Position numbers and translations under genes: made by a program
NCBI GenBank assembly: GCA_029212365.1
Contig: JARGOC010000001.1
Coordinates: 310,001-374,000, forward strand
DNA from: Roseovarius sp.
GTDB lineage: Bacteria > Pseudomonadota > Alphaproteobacteria > Rhodobacterales > Rhodobacteraceae
DNA: 64,000 nt
Direction: 5' to 3'
Shown: piece by piece, positions 11,279-19,885 of the stretch
How positions within the stretch are numbered: the first letter of the stretch is position 1
How the letters are laid out: the number at the start of each line of letters is the position of its first letter
The notes under the pieces: generated by a model
What the model was told of the DNA's origin: nothing
Databases searched by the model: none
Seen by the model: only the letters and a program-made list of their open reading frames with translations

Positions 11279-11359
11279 TCAGATCATCGGGGCTTTGAAT
11301 TGACAGTCACCGGGAAGAGCCGGTTCACCGCCAAAGACAGGATTTAGCCGTTGGATCAT
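11279..11359 (-). CDS. Possible 26-codon leader ORF upstream of waaA
   Basis: A short ORF starts at ATG 11359 behind AGGAAGG, a strong ribosome binding site eight bases away, and stops at TGA one codon before the waaA ATG in the same frame. It could be a leader peptide or a small protein; the sequence is not recognised. The strength of the ribosome binding site is what makes it worth listing. It could also be chance. Confidence 0.3.
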   Translation of the reverse strand: MIQRLNPVFGGEPALPGDCQFKAPMI

Positions 11360-11492
11360 AAGAGAACCTTCCTGAAATCATGTAGGCGCGCAGGGTATTC
11401 CTTTGCCCGGTGGGGTCAAGCAGATGCAGGGCTTGACGACAAGGCAGCAAGCGGGCAACCACAATGGCGTTGATATGACGTCAGGTTGTCCG

Positions 11493-12236
11493 ATGGCCAA
11501 GCCCTTTTTGATCCTGCAATTGCGCCCCGAGGCAGAAGCCTCGGACAGTGAATACCATGCCATTTTGCGCAAGGGCGGGCTGCGCGAGGATCAGGCGCAC
11601 CGTATTCGGCTGGATCAGGAGGATTTGCCCGCAGGGTTAGACCTGAGCGCCTATTGCGGCGTGATTGTTGGCGGCGGCCCTGGATGTGTCAGCGATGCGC
11701 CTGAGGATAAATCCGACATTGAAGCCCGTATCGAAACGGCAGTTCTATCCTTGATGCCACAAATTACTGAGGCCGATTTGCCCTTTTTGGGCTGCTGTTA
11801 CGGCATTGGTATTCTGGGCAAGCAATTGGATGGAGATGTCAGCAAGGTGGCCTTCGGTGAGCCGGTGGGCACTTCGGAGTGCACGACCACAGCGGAGGGT
11901 TTGGCTGATCCGTTGTTGGTCGGCGTGCCCGAAAATTTTCAGGCCTTTGTTGGCCATAAGGAAGCATTGCAATCTTTGCCCGATGGGTGCACCCATCTGG
12001 TGGCTTCGCCGACATGCCCGTTTCAGATGATCCGCTTTGGGCAAAATGTGTATGCCACGCAGTTTCATCCCGAGGCAGATGGTGCGGGTTTCGAAATCCG
12101 GATCAACATCTATAAACATCGCGGCTATTTTCCACCCGAAGCAGCGGATGATCTGATTGCGATGTGTCGGGCCGCGGACGTACACGCGCCCGAACGTATC
12201 CTGCGCAATTTCGTGGCACGTTACCTAGCTGACTGA
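11493..12236 (+). CDS. Class I glutamine amidotransferase (GMP-synthase-like)
   Basis: Stand-alone glutamine amidotransferase domain protein, 247 aa. The nucleophile Cys102 lies in LGCCYGIG and the His192/Glu194 pair in QFHPEAD, so the catalytic triad is complete. It lacks the PP-loop ATPase domain of GuaA, so it is not GMP synthase itself. Members of this group act on gamma-glutamyl compounds or transfer amide nitrogen; the substrate here is unknown. ATG 11493 was chosen because the family begins at KPFLILQLRPE; upstream ATGs at 11475 and 11403 are in frame. Confidence 0.85.
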   Translation: MAKPFLILQLRPEAEASDSEYHAILRKGGLREDQAHRIRLDQEDLPAGLDLSAYCGVIVGGGPGCVSDAPEDKSDIEARIETAVLSLMPQITEADLPFLGCCYGIGILGKQLDGDVSKVAFGEPVGTSECTTTAEGLADPLLVGVPENFQAFVGHKEALQSLPDGCTHLVASPTCPFQMIRFGQNVYATQFHPEADGAGFEIRINIYKHRGYFPPEAADDLIAMCRAADVHAPERILRNFVARYLAD

Positions 12237-12257
12237 ATCAAAGGTCTCAGCCAGGGG

Positions 12258-12743
12258 TCAGCGTGTGCCGGGTTTACACGCGCCACCGTTCATACATTGC
12301 TCGGCCTGGGCCAGCATTTTTGGCGTTGGCTTGGCAAAGCCGAGGCTGCCACAAGGATCAGCCGCAAATGTATAGCCCGCGCCATCTTTGCGGATAAAGG
12401 CAAGATAGGGAATGCCAGACACCGCGCCGCCGCACCAAGGACCCAAACACTGCACCTCTAGGGTGAGGTCACGGTCAAACGGATGGTTGAACCCTGATTG
12501 TGACAGGGCATTGCCTGTCATATGCGCTTTGATTCTTGTGGTGGGCGGGCTGTCATTTCCAGAGGATTTTGGCAGCTTGGGTTCGTTGAATTTCAGCGTG
12601 CCATGCACCACCAGATAGCTTTCTTCGGCGTCGGCTGCGCGGCTATAGCTGCTCGCTACATCCGGGCGCATACACGACAGGGACAACGCCGGGGAGGCGA
12701 CCGCCATCAAAGCCGCGGCGAATGCGGTTGCACGGATCATCAC
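12258..12743 (-). CDS. Secreted protein of unknown function
   Basis: 161-aa protein with a signal peptide (cleavage near ASPALS, residues 16-21) and several Cys residues (in [28 protein letters not shown]) that could form disulfides in the periplasm. No enzyme motif was recognised. Its ATG overlaps the rppH stop (ATGA), so it is co-translated with rppH, but a functional link is not evident. Confidence 0.7.
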   Translation of the reverse strand: MMIRATAFAAALMAVASPALSLSCMRPDVASSYSRAADAEESYLVVHGTLKFNEPKLPKSSGNDSPPTTRIKAHMTGNALSQSGFNHPFDRDLTLEVQCLGPWCGGAVSGIPYLAFIRKDGAGYTFAADPCGSLGFAKPTPKMLAQAEQCMNGGACKPGTR

Positions 12744-13222
12744 AGATACCCCTCAAACTCTTTCAAAACACGGGCGTAAACATCACGCTTGAATGGCACG
12801 ATATTGGCTTGCAGCTCGTCGGTGGGCATCCAGCGCCAAGCGGAAAATTCTGGGTGTTGCGTCTGTATGTTCACATCGCCATCATGCCCATGAAACCGCA
12901 GCAAAAACCATTTTTGTTGCTGCCCGCGAAACTGGCCTTTCCACAGGCGTGGCACCAGATCATGCGGCAGATCATATGGCACCCAACCGTCGGTTTGCGC
13001 CTCTACCATGACCAGATCAGCGGTCACGCCGGTTTCCTCCCATAGCTCGCGCAGGGCGGCCTGTTCGGGGTCTTCACCGGGATCAATGCCCCCCTGAGGC
13101 ATCTGCCAGGCCTGCGCCCCACTATCGAGGCGCTGGCCCACAAACACCCGGTTATCGGCATTCACCAACATAACCCCTGCGCAGGGTCGGTAGGGTAGTT
13201 TTGCAATCTCTTCCCGGGTCAT
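12740..13222 (-). CDS. rppH: RNA pyrophosphohydrolase (Nudix)
   Basis: Removes pyrophosphate from the 5' triphosphate of mRNAs, which triggers decay, or hydrolyses dinucleoside polyphosphates (IalA-type). It has 160 aa. The Nudix box GGIDPGE-x7-REL-WEETGV spans about residues 44-66 with all the metal-binding Glu residues. The N-terminal [11 protein letters not shown] and QMPQGGID are typical of RppH. It is the first gene of a two-gene unit. Confidence 0.93.
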   Translation of the reverse strand: MTREEIAKLPYRPCAGVMLVNADNRVFVGQRLDSGAQAWQMPQGGIDPGEDPEQAALRELWEETGVTADLVMVEAQTDGWVPYDLPHDLVPRLWKGQFRGQQQKWFLLRFHGHDGDVNIQTQHPEFSAWRWMPTDELQANIVPFKRDVYARVLKEFEGYL

Positions 13223-13453
13223 GCCGGTCTCCTGTAGTCTTTATACATGTGGTCTCTTTTGACCTAGTTCAACCATCCGGGGCAAGGTGAACAACGCCTT
13301 GAATGTGATCCACATGCGAAGGTGTGCCGGAACAACATACAATAAAGTTTCGGGTTTTCGGAACAGAGGCTTAGGAAAACCGAAGGAATAAGAAACATCT
13401 CGCGGCGTCAGCCAATCTGGCCTAAGTTAACATCACAAGGACAAGGTAGCGCG

Positions 13454-16282
13454 ATGACCCAACAGCAGCCCCGGATCAACACCTCACCGAAAGTGTCGGA
13501 TGAGGTCAGGAAAACCACGTGCTATATGTGTGCCTGCCGCTGTGGGATCAACGTGCATATGAAGGATGGAAAGGTGGCCTATATTGAGGGCAACCGCGAT
13601 CATCCCGTCAACAAAGGCGTGCTGTGTGCCAAGGGCAGTGCGGGGATCATGCAGGTGAATGCCCCATCGCGCCTGCGGGCTCCGCTAAAACGGGTTGGCC
13701 CGCGCGGGTCTGGCCAGTTTGAGGAGATCAGCTGGGACGAAGCATTGGAAATGGCCACCGGCTGGCTGGAGCCGATCCGCAATGAAGCCCCTGAAAAACT
13801 GGCGTTTTTTACAGGGCGCGATCAATCACAATCCTTCACCAGCTTCTGGGCACAGAATTTTGGCACTCCTAATTATGCAGCCCATGGCGGGTTTTGTTCG
13901 GTCAATATGGCCGCCGCTGGCATCTACACCATGGGCGGGGCCTTTTGGGAATTTGGCCAGCCGGATTGGGATCACACCAAGTTGTTCATGATCTTTGGCG
14001 TGGCTGAAGATCATGACAGCAATCCCATCAAGATGGGCATAGGCAAGATCAAAGCGCGCGGTGCAAAGGTGATTGGCGTCAACCCGATCCGCTCGGGCTA
14101 TAACGCTGTGGCGGATGATTGGGTTGGCATCACGCCGGGCACGGATGGGTTGTTCATTCTGGCGCTGGTGCACGAGTTGCTGCGCGCCGGGAAAATCGAT
14201 CTGGATTATCTGGCCCGGTACACCAATGCGCCCGTGCTGGTGAACCGCGATTCCAAATCGCCTGAGTACGGGCTGTTCCTGCGCGATGACGATGGCAAGC
14301 CGCTGGTGGTGGATCGTAACACCGGCAAGCTGACGGCGTTTGACACGCCCGGCGTGAAACCCGATTTACATGCCACGCACCGCCATGCGGGCATCACCCA
14401 CAGACCTGTGATGCATCTTTTGGCATCGCGCTATCTGGACAAGAAATACGCCCCAGATACAGTGGCAGACCAATGCGGAATTAAGCCAGAAAAGATCAAA
14501 GCCATCGCCGCCGAAATTGCCCGTGTGGCCTTTGAAGAAGAAATTGTGCTTGAGCGTGAATGGACCGATTTCCGCGGCGAAAAGCACTCGGTCATGAAGG
14601 GTCGGCCGGTCAGCTTCCATTCCATGCGCGGAATTTCAGCGCATTCGAACGGGTTTCAAACCTGCCGGGCACTGCATGTGCTGCAAATCCTTTTGGGCTC
14701 GGTTGAAGTGCCCGGTGGTTTCCGCTTCAAACCGCCCTACCCCAAACCAGTCAGCGCCCACCCGACCCCACATTGCAAAGTGACACCGGACATGCCGCTG
14801 GATGGCCCGCATCTGGGCTTTGTGCGTGGTCCCGAAGACCTCGCGCTCAAGGACGACGGCACGCCTATACGGATCGACAAGGCCTTTACCTGGGAAAATC
14901 CGATGTCATCGCATGGCATGATGCATATGGTCATCAGTAACGCACATGCGGGCGATCCCTATAAGATCGACACGCTGTTTATGTATATGGCGAATATGTC
15001 GTGGAATTCGTCGATGAACACCTCAGGTGTGATCGAGATGCTGACCGACAAGGACGAGGACGGTGAATACAAGATTCCCCATATCATCTACTCGGATGCC
15101 TACAGTTCAGAAATGGTGGCATATGCCGATCTGATCCTACCCGATACGACGTATCTGGAGCGTCACGATTGTATCAGCCTGCTGGATCGCCCGATTTGCG
15201 AGGCCGATGCGGCAGCAGACGCTATCCGCTGGCCGGTGATTGAGCCTGACCGCGATGTGCGCGGTTTCCAGACTGTGCTGGTGCAGCTGGCCAACAAGAT
15301 GAAGTTACCGGGCTTCACCAACGAAGATGGCAGCGCAAAATTCGAAGATTACGCCGACTATATCACCAACCACGAACGCAAGCCGGGGATTGGACCACTT
15401 GCGGGTTGGCGACTGGGAAAAAATGGGCTGACTCATGGCCGCGGTGCGCCAAATGGCAGTCAGATCCAAAGCTATATCGCCAATGGTGGGTTCTTTGTTA
15501 AGCACATTCCACAAGAGGCCTCGTATATGAAGCCGTGGAATATGGACTATCAGAACTGGGCCGTTGAAATGGGCATCTTTGATAGCCCTCAGCCTTACGT
15601 CTTTGACCTTTATGTTGAAACCATGCGTCATTTTCAACTGGCGGCTGAAGGGCACGGCGAACACCAGCCCCCAGATCACTTGCGCGAGCGGATCAAATCC
15701 ACGATGGACCCGCTGCCGATCTGGTATCCTCCAATTGAAGATACGCATGTCGATCTGGAGGAATACCCGGTTCACGCGCTGACCCAACGTCCGATGGCGA
15801 TGTATCACAGCTGGGGCTCGCAAAATGCCTGGTTAAGGCAGATCCACGGACACAACCCGCTCTATCTTCCGACCAAACTGTGGGAAATGCACAGCTTTGG
15901 CGAAGGCGATTGGGCGCGTGTATCGTCTGTTCATGGTGAAATTACTATACCAGTGGCGCATATGGCGGCGCTGAACGAAAACACAGTGTGGACCTGGAAC
16001 GCGATCGGCAAACGCAAAGGGGCCTGGGCGCTGAAAGAGGACGCGCCCGAAGCCACCAAAGGGTTCTTGTTGAACCATCTGATTCACGAGCTTTTGCCCC
16101 CCAAAGGCGATGGATTACGCTGGTCAAATTCGGACCCAATCACCGGGCAAGCTGCGTGGTTTGATCTACGGGTGAAGATTGAGAAAGTGGACGCCCCGGC
16201 AGAAAGCCAGCCAGAAATGCCACCCATTCAATCACCCGTGGGCACTGGCCCAGACGAACTGACGTGGAAGGTGGGACAATGA
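13454..16282 (+). CDS. soeA: Molybdopterin oxidoreductase catalytic subunit, probable sulfite dehydrogenase SoeA
   Basis: Catalytic subunit of a DMSO-reductase-family complex, 942 aa, with no Tat signal, so probably cytoplasmic-facing. The N-terminal [4Fe-4S] site has C23-x2-C26-x3-C30-x27-C58, and Cys148 in GGFCSVNM is the likely molybdenum ligand. Together with the ferredoxin-like and DmsC-like subunits that follow, the size and lack of a Tat signal match the cytoplasmic, quinone-reducing sulfite dehydrogenase SoeABC known from purple bacteria and Roseobacters, which oxidises sulfite made from organosulfonates or thiosulfate. The ribosome binding site is AAGG seven bases before ATG. Other substrates (polysulfide, thiosulfate) cannot be excluded. 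Confidence 0.8.
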   Translation: MTQQQPRINTSPKVSDEVRKTTCYMCACRCGINVHMKDGKVAYIEGNRDHPVNKGVLCAKGSAGIMQVNAPSRLRAPLKRVGPRGSGQFEEISWDEALEMATGWLEPIRNEAPEKLAFFTGRDQSQSFTSFWAQNFGTPNYAAHGGFCSVNMAAAGIYTMGGAFWEFGQPDWDHTKLFMIFGVAEDHDSNPIKMGIGKIKARGAKVIGVNPIRSGYNAVADDWVGITPGTDGLFILALVHELLRAGKIDLDYLARYTNAPVLVNRDSKSPEYGLFLRDDDGKPLVVDRNTGKLTAFDTPGVKPDLHATHRHAGITHRPVMHLLASRYLDKKYAPDTVADQCGIKPEKIKAIAAEIARVAFEEEIVLEREWTDFRGEKHSVMKGRPVSFHSMRGISAHSNGFQTCRALHVLQILLGSVEVPGGFRFKPPYPKPVSAHPTPHCKVTPDMPLDGPHLGFVRGPEDLALKDDGTPIRIDKAFTWENPMSSHGMMHMVISNAHAGDPYKIDTLFMYMANMSWNSSMNTSGVIEMLTDKDEDGEYKIPHIIYSDAYSSEMVAYADLILPDTTYLERHDCISLLDRPICEADAAADAIRWPVIEPDRDVRGFQTVLVQLANKMKLPGFTNEDGSAKFEDYADYITNHERKPGIGPLAGWRLGKNGLTHGRGAPNGSQIQSYIANGGFFVKHIPQEASYMKPWNMDYQNWAVEMGIFDSPQPYVFDLYVETMRHFQLAAEGHGEHQPPDHLRERIKSTMDPLPIWYPPIEDTHVDLEEYPVHALTQRPMAMYHSWGSQNAWLRQIHGHNPLYLPTKLWEMHSFGEGDWARVSSVHGEITIPVAHMAALNENTVWTWNAIGKRKGAWALKEDAPEATKGFLLNHLIHELLPPKGDGLRWSNSDPITGQAAWFDLRVKIEKVDAPAESQPEMPPIQSPVGTGPDELTWKVGQ

Positions 16283-16289
16283 GCACACC

Positions 16290-16333
16290 AAATTTCTTTG
16301 AAGAAATTTGCCAAGAAAAATTGAATTTTCTTG
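16290..16333. repeat. Pair of palindromes between soeA and soeB
   Basis: Two adjacent inverted repeats fill the gap between soeA and soeB: AAATTTCTT and AAGAAATTT around TG (16290-16309), and CAAGAAAA and TTTTCTTG with a short centre (16312-16333). The AT-rich composition stands out from the flanking coding sequence. The paired layout resembles small intergenic palindromic elements scattered in Rhodobacterales genomes, although copy number cannot be judged here. Confidence 0.5.
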
Positions 16334-16343
16334 CGGGGCTGAA

Positions 16344-17087
16344 ATGACGGCACTTCCCGAGCATACTCAGAAGAAGCTGGGGCTGGTGATCGACCTTGAT
16401 ACCTGTGTTGGCTGTCATGCCTGCGTGATCAGCTGCAAGGGTTGGAACACCGAAAACTATGGCGCTCCGCTAAGCGATCAGGATCCTTATGGCGAACCCT
16501 CGGGCACCTTTCTGAACCGGGTGCATTCCTATGAGGTGCAGCCCGAAGAGGGCGCGGCCCAACTGATCCATTTCCCCAAATCCTGTCTGCATTGTGAAGA
16601 CGCGCCTTGCGTGACTGTTTGCCCGACTGGAGCCAGTTATAAGCGGGTCGAGGATGGCATTGTCCTGGTCAATGAAAGTGATTGCATCGGATGCGGCCTC
16701 TGCGCCTGGGCTTGCCCGTATGGCGCGCGCGAATTGGACCAGGCCGAGGGTGTGATGAAGAAATGCACCCTATGCGTGGACCGGATTTACAACGAAAACC
16801 TGCCCGAAGAAGACCGCGAACCTGCTTGCGTACGTACCTGCCCCGCCGGGGCGCGGCATTTCGGGGATCTGGGGGATCCTGACAGCGACGTCAGCCAATT
16901 GGTGGCGGAACGAGGCGGCATGGATTTGATGCCTGAACAGGGCACCAAACCAGTGAACAAATACCTGCCACCACGGCCCAAGGATCAGATGGATCAGATC
17001 GATGTATTGGCCCCGTTCCTAGAGCCCGTCGCTGAGGAAACCAAAGGGTTCCTTGGCTGGCTCGACAAAACTCTGGAGAAGCTCTGA
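16344..17087 (+). CDS. soeB: [4Fe-4S] ferredoxin-type electron transfer subunit, probable SoeB
   Basis: Electron-transfer subunit of 247 aa that links the molybdenum subunit to the membrane anchor. Four Cys clusters of the DmsB/NrfC type are visible: CVGCHACVISC, CLHCEDAPCVTVC, CIGCGLCAWAC and CTLC...CVRTC. ATG 16344 was chosen because residues before MTALPEH would come from the AT-rich palindrome. This ATG overlaps the stop of a 22-codon mini-ORF that itself overlaps the soeA stop. The gene's stop overlaps the next start (TGATG). Confidence 0.85.
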   Translation: MTALPEHTQKKLGLVIDLDTCVGCHACVISCKGWNTENYGAPLSDQDPYGEPSGTFLNRVHSYEVQPEEGAAQLIHFPKSCLHCEDAPCVTVCPTGASYKRVEDGIVLVNESDCIGCGLCAWACPYGARELDQAEGVMKKCTLCVDRIYNENLPEEDREPACVRTCPAGARHFGDLGDPDSDVSQLVAERGGMDLMPEQGTKPVNKYLPPRPKDQMDQIDVLAPFLEPVAEETKGFLGWLDKTLEKL

Positions 17088-17959
17088 TGCATCCCGCACC
17101 GTCTGTCATCGTCTTCACCACGCTCTCGGGTCTCGGGTTTGGCCTGCTGTTCTGGCTGGGCCTTGGCATGCCATCTGTCACCGGGTGGAGCGCCTTTGCC
17201 TTTTTCGTCATTGCCTATGTACTGGCGGTGGGCGGGCTGATCTCATCCACCTTCCACTTGGGCCATCCTGAACGAGCGATGAAGGCATTTACGCAATGGC
17301 GCACATCGTGGCTCAGCCGCGAAGGCGTGGTATCGGTGGCTGCATTGCTGGTCATGGCGGGGTTCGGAGCAGGCTTGGTATTCATGTCCGCAAACTGGGC
17401 AGTGCTGGGCTGGCTGGGCGCATTGCTTTCTTTGCTGACGGTCTATTGCACCGCGATGATCTATGGGCAGCTCAAAACCGTGCCACGATGGAAACAACCA
17501 CTGACGCCGGTGTTGTTGTTGACCATTTCGCTGGCCGGGGGCGCTTTGTTGGCGGGTCAGGTTTCTTATGCGCTGATCCTGCTGCCACTGGCGGGCGTGG
17601 TGCAGGTGGCGTGGTGGGTCATGGGTGACAAGGCTCTGGTTGAGAGTGGGTCAAATTTGTCAACGGCCACAGGGCTGGGCCAGCCCGGACAGGTGCGCGC
17701 ATTTGAGCCGCCCCACACCGGCACCAACTATTTGCTGCGGGAATTCGTGCATGTTGTCGGGCGAAAGCACGCGGTAAAGCTGCGCGGAATTGCTTTAATT
17801 CTGGGCTTTGCGCTGCCAGTGGTGCTGCTTTTGTTGCCGTTCAATCATGTATTCGCGCTATTTGCTGTCGTCAGCCATCTGGCCGGGATCGCCGCGTCGC
17901 GCTGGTTGTTCTTTGCCGAAGCCGAACATGTGGTGGGGCTGTATTACGGCAAACGATAG
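17087..17959 (+). CDS. soeC: DmsC-like quinone-reactive membrane anchor, probable SoeC
   Basis: Integral membrane subunit of 290 aa with about eight hydrophobic helices, matching the DmsC family that anchors molybdenum oxidoreductases and exchanges electrons with the quinone pool. SSTFHLGHPERAMKAF near residues 48-65 is characteristic of DmsC proteins. It is directly coupled to soeB (TGATG) and is the last gene of the soeABC unit, converging on the DUF1523 gene. Confidence 0.85.
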   Translation: MHPAPSVIVFTTLSGLGFGLLFWLGLGMPSVTGWSAFAFFVIAYVLAVGGLISSTFHLGHPERAMKAFTQWRTSWLSREGVVSVAALLVMAGFGAGLVFMSANWAVLGWLGALLSLLTVYCTAMIYGQLKTVPRWKQPLTPVLLLTISLAGGALLAGQVSYALILLPLAGVVQVAWWVMGDKALVESGSNLSTATGLGQPGQVRAFEPPHTGTNYLLREFVHVVGRKHAVKLRGIALILGFALPVVLLLLPFNHVFALFAVVSHLAGIAASRWLFFAEAEHVVGLYYGKR

Positions 17960-17967
17960 CGGCGGGT

Positions 17968-18543
17968 TCACCCCCAGCCGTCAGTCCATTCATCAATGAC
18001 CGGATTGATCTTGTTGTCTCGAAAGCGCTTCCAGCGCACCCGAATTGCCCAGACAATTGCCGCGAGTACCGTCAGCAAAATGATGTTGAACCAAGGTATG
18101 ATCCGCACATCAGGGCCATCCACCGCGCGCACTGAAACCGCGTTGGGATAGACCGACAAAAATTCATTGCGCCACCCATAGTGTTTTAGGGCGGCCCAGC
18201 GTGGGGCGGCTGAGGTGGATTTCAGATCCGATGCCTCGGCCTGAAGGTTTGACGTGTCAAATTTGAAATACGGCGGCCAGCCCCAACCGGTATCCTCATT
18301 GCGATACACCATGACCTTGCCATTGGTTTGCACGCTTTGGATGAAAAACACATCCCGGTTGGCTGTGCCCTCTTTCTCTCCGGTGCCCTGATTGGCCCAG
18401 AAGATTGAGTTCTCGCCAAAATCCACCCGCTTTTCATAAGTGTCGGAGATGCGCACGATGTCATGTTGTGGCAATGTGTAATGCAAAAATCCGGCGATGA
18501 TCAGCCAGAACAATCCCCAAAACACCAATTTCACATAGACCAT
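17968..18543 (-). CDS. DUF1523 family membrane protein
   Basis: 191-aa protein of unknown function. One N-terminal membrane helix (residues 4-22) is followed by a periplasmic part with LPQHDIVRISDTYEKR, typical of DUF1523, and a second helix near residues 150-168 before a short basic tail. The start at 18543 is supported by AAGGAGG five bases upstream. It is common in Rhodobacterales; no role is known to me. Confidence 0.8.
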   Translation of the reverse strand: MVYVKLVFWGLFWLIIAGFLHYTLPQHDIVRISDTYEKRVDFGENSIFWANQGTGEKEGTANRDVFFIQSVQTNGKVMVYRNEDTGWGWPPYFKFDTSNLQAEASDLKSTSAAPRWAALKHYGWRNEFLSVYPNAVSVRAVDGPDVRIIPWFNIILLTVLAAIVWAIRVRWKRFRDNKINPVIDEWTDGWG

Positions 18544-18770
18544 TGAGGCCTCCTTGCCCAAAACCGCCGACACGCGCGATCTGACCCGCAATCATACATG
18601 GTCACGTTATCTTAGGTCCAAATCATAAACACAACCAATGGGAGGTAAGATAGTGTGTGATGTCCCCTCAATGAAGGGCGCGGTGGAAATTATGCCAACC
18701 CGGCGCGCCAAAACGCCGTGGCGACACAGCCGACCTCGCGCCAATTATCACCTTGAGTGAAACGCATGGC

Positions 18771-19094
18771 TCAGGGATCAGTGCTGAGTATCTCACCGAT
18801 TTTCAGCGCGCGCATCGGATTGCCATCAACCTTGAGCTTGCCAGTCATAAACGCCGTGGCCGGATTTTGGCTGCCTTCGACAATGTTGCTAAATACATCC
18901 GATTTGGCAGTCAGGGTGATCTCTGCTTTTTGGTCACTCACCACGGCACCGGTTTCATCCACAAAAAGAGTGCCCAGGTCCGGCATGTCGAGACAAACTG
19001 TGCCTTTGATCCGGCCCTTGGCACGGGTTGTAACGATCTCGCAGATTTCGGGCAATGTGGGCATGGCGCTGACTTTCGATGTTTGGTTTTGCAC
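18771..19094 (-). CDS. SCP2 sterol-carrier-domain protein
   Basis: 107-aa protein consisting almost entirely of an SCP2 domain, a hydrophobic-pocket fold that binds lipids or acyl chains. GTVCLDMPDLGTLFVDETG, then AEITLTAKSDVF, then FMTGKLKVDGNPMRALKIGEI are the usual SCP2 blocks. The GTG start at 19094 has AGGA five bases upstream; an internal ATG (19064) is the alternative. It is divergent from the TetR gene, and the TetR operator lies between the two. Confidence 0.82.
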   Translation of the reverse strand: MQNQTSKVSAMPTLPEICEIVTTRAKGRIKGTVCLDMPDLGTLFVDETGAVVSDQKAEITLTAKSDVFSNIVEGSQNPATAFMTGKLKVDGNPMRALKIGEILSTDP

Positions 19095-19169
19095 AGCATC
19101 CTGTTTTTGCGTCTGTTTGCCCAGAGTGACGTTGGATCACTTGGTTTGCCATCGACACAACCTATGTTA

Positions 19170-19182
19170 TGAACGCAGTTCA
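19170..19182. promoter_or_regulatory. TetR operator copy 1 (TGAACNNNGTTCA)
   Basis: Perfect dyad TGAAC-GCA-GTTCA located 14 bp before the tetR start, between tetR and the divergent SCP2 gene. The same motif occurs twice more upstream of the PspA gene, so it is very likely the operator of this TetR protein and suggests autoregulation. Confidence 0.65.
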
Positions 19183-19196
19183 CATCTGAGGGTATC

Positions 19197-19796
19197 ATGA
19201 CTGAAAAGATTGAAAAGCGCCACAAAGCGTTGCGCGAAAAACTGGTGGAAATCGCTGAGCAACGCATTGCCGCTGACGGGATGGAGGCGGTGAAAGCCCG
19301 CGATCTTGCCAAAACTGCGGAATGCGCTTTGGGTGCCATCTACAATGTGTTTGATGATATTCGCGAAATCATCCTGATCGTAAACGGGCGCACTTTTCAG
19401 CGCCTTGGCGACGCAGTGCAACACGATCTTGCAGGGCGTGAAAACACGTCACCGACTGAACGTCTGATTACCATTGCCAATGCATATCTCGATTTTGCCG
19501 TGGAAAATACCAACCTCTGGCGCAGCCTGTTTGATATTCCATTTTCGTCTGATCTGAATGCACCACAATGGTACTGGAACGAGCTGGACCGATTGTTCCA
19601 ATACATCGCGGGCCCGGTAAATGAGTGTTGTGCACAGATGTCAGACACAGACCGCACCCTCATGACACGCGCGCTGTTTTCATCAGTGCACGGGATTGTG
19701 TCCTTCGGGATTGAGAACCGAACAACGCCTGTTGCGCGGGATGAACTGGAACGGATGATAGAGCAGATCATCATTGGAGTATCCGGAAACAAATAG
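19197..19796 (+). CDS. TetR-family transcriptional regulator
   Basis: 199-aa repressor-type regulator. The N-terminal HTH is seen in RIAADGMEAVKARDLAKTAECALGAIYNVFDDI (split across about residues 23-57), followed by an all-helical ligand domain that includes a TetR_C-like region with WYWNELDRLF. It is flanked on both sides by the dyad TGAACNNNGTTCA, which suggests it controls itself, the divergent SCP2 gene and the downstream PspA-YiaA genes. The ligand is unknown. Confidence 0.88.
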   Translation: MTEKIEKRHKALREKLVEIAEQRIAADGMEAVKARDLAKTAECALGAIYNVFDDIREIILIVNGRTFQRLGDAVQHDLAGRENTSPTERLITIANAYLDFAVENTNLWRSLFDIPFSSDLNAPQWYWNELDRLFQYIAGPVNECCAQMSDTDRTLMTRALFSSVHGIVSFGIENRTTPVARDELERMIEQIIIGVSGNK

Positions 19797-19800
19797 TTTC

Positions 19801-19813
19801 TGAACAGTGTTCA
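19801..19813. promoter_or_regulatory. TetR operator copy 2 (TGAACNNNGTTCA)
   Basis: Perfect dyad TGAAC-AGT-GTTCA just after the tetR stop and 73 bp before the pspA start. It is one of two copies in this gap, 43 bp apart from the next, and would allow repression of the PspA-YiaA promoter. Confidence 0.65.
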
Positions 19814-19856
19814 CAAAACTCTTGAACAGCGCGGCTGCCTCCCTATATCCCATTCA

Positions 19857-19869
19857 TGAACAACGTTCA
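19857..19869. promoter_or_regulatory. TetR operator copy 3 (TGAACNNNGTTCA)
   Basis: Perfect dyad TGAAC-AAC-GTTCA, 17 bp before the chosen pspA start and close to its ribosome binding site. It overlaps an in-frame upstream ATG (19856), which is a reason to prefer the later start. Confidence 0.65.
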
Positions 19870-19885
19870 CAGAAGGGACTTGAAT

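Noticed and set aside
18638-18760. 40-codon ORF between DUF1523 and SCP2 genes with GGAGG near a GTG
   Set aside because: The GGAGG is part of the coding frame if the ATG at 18638 is used, the peptide is Arg/Pro-rich without a family, and nothing else supports it.
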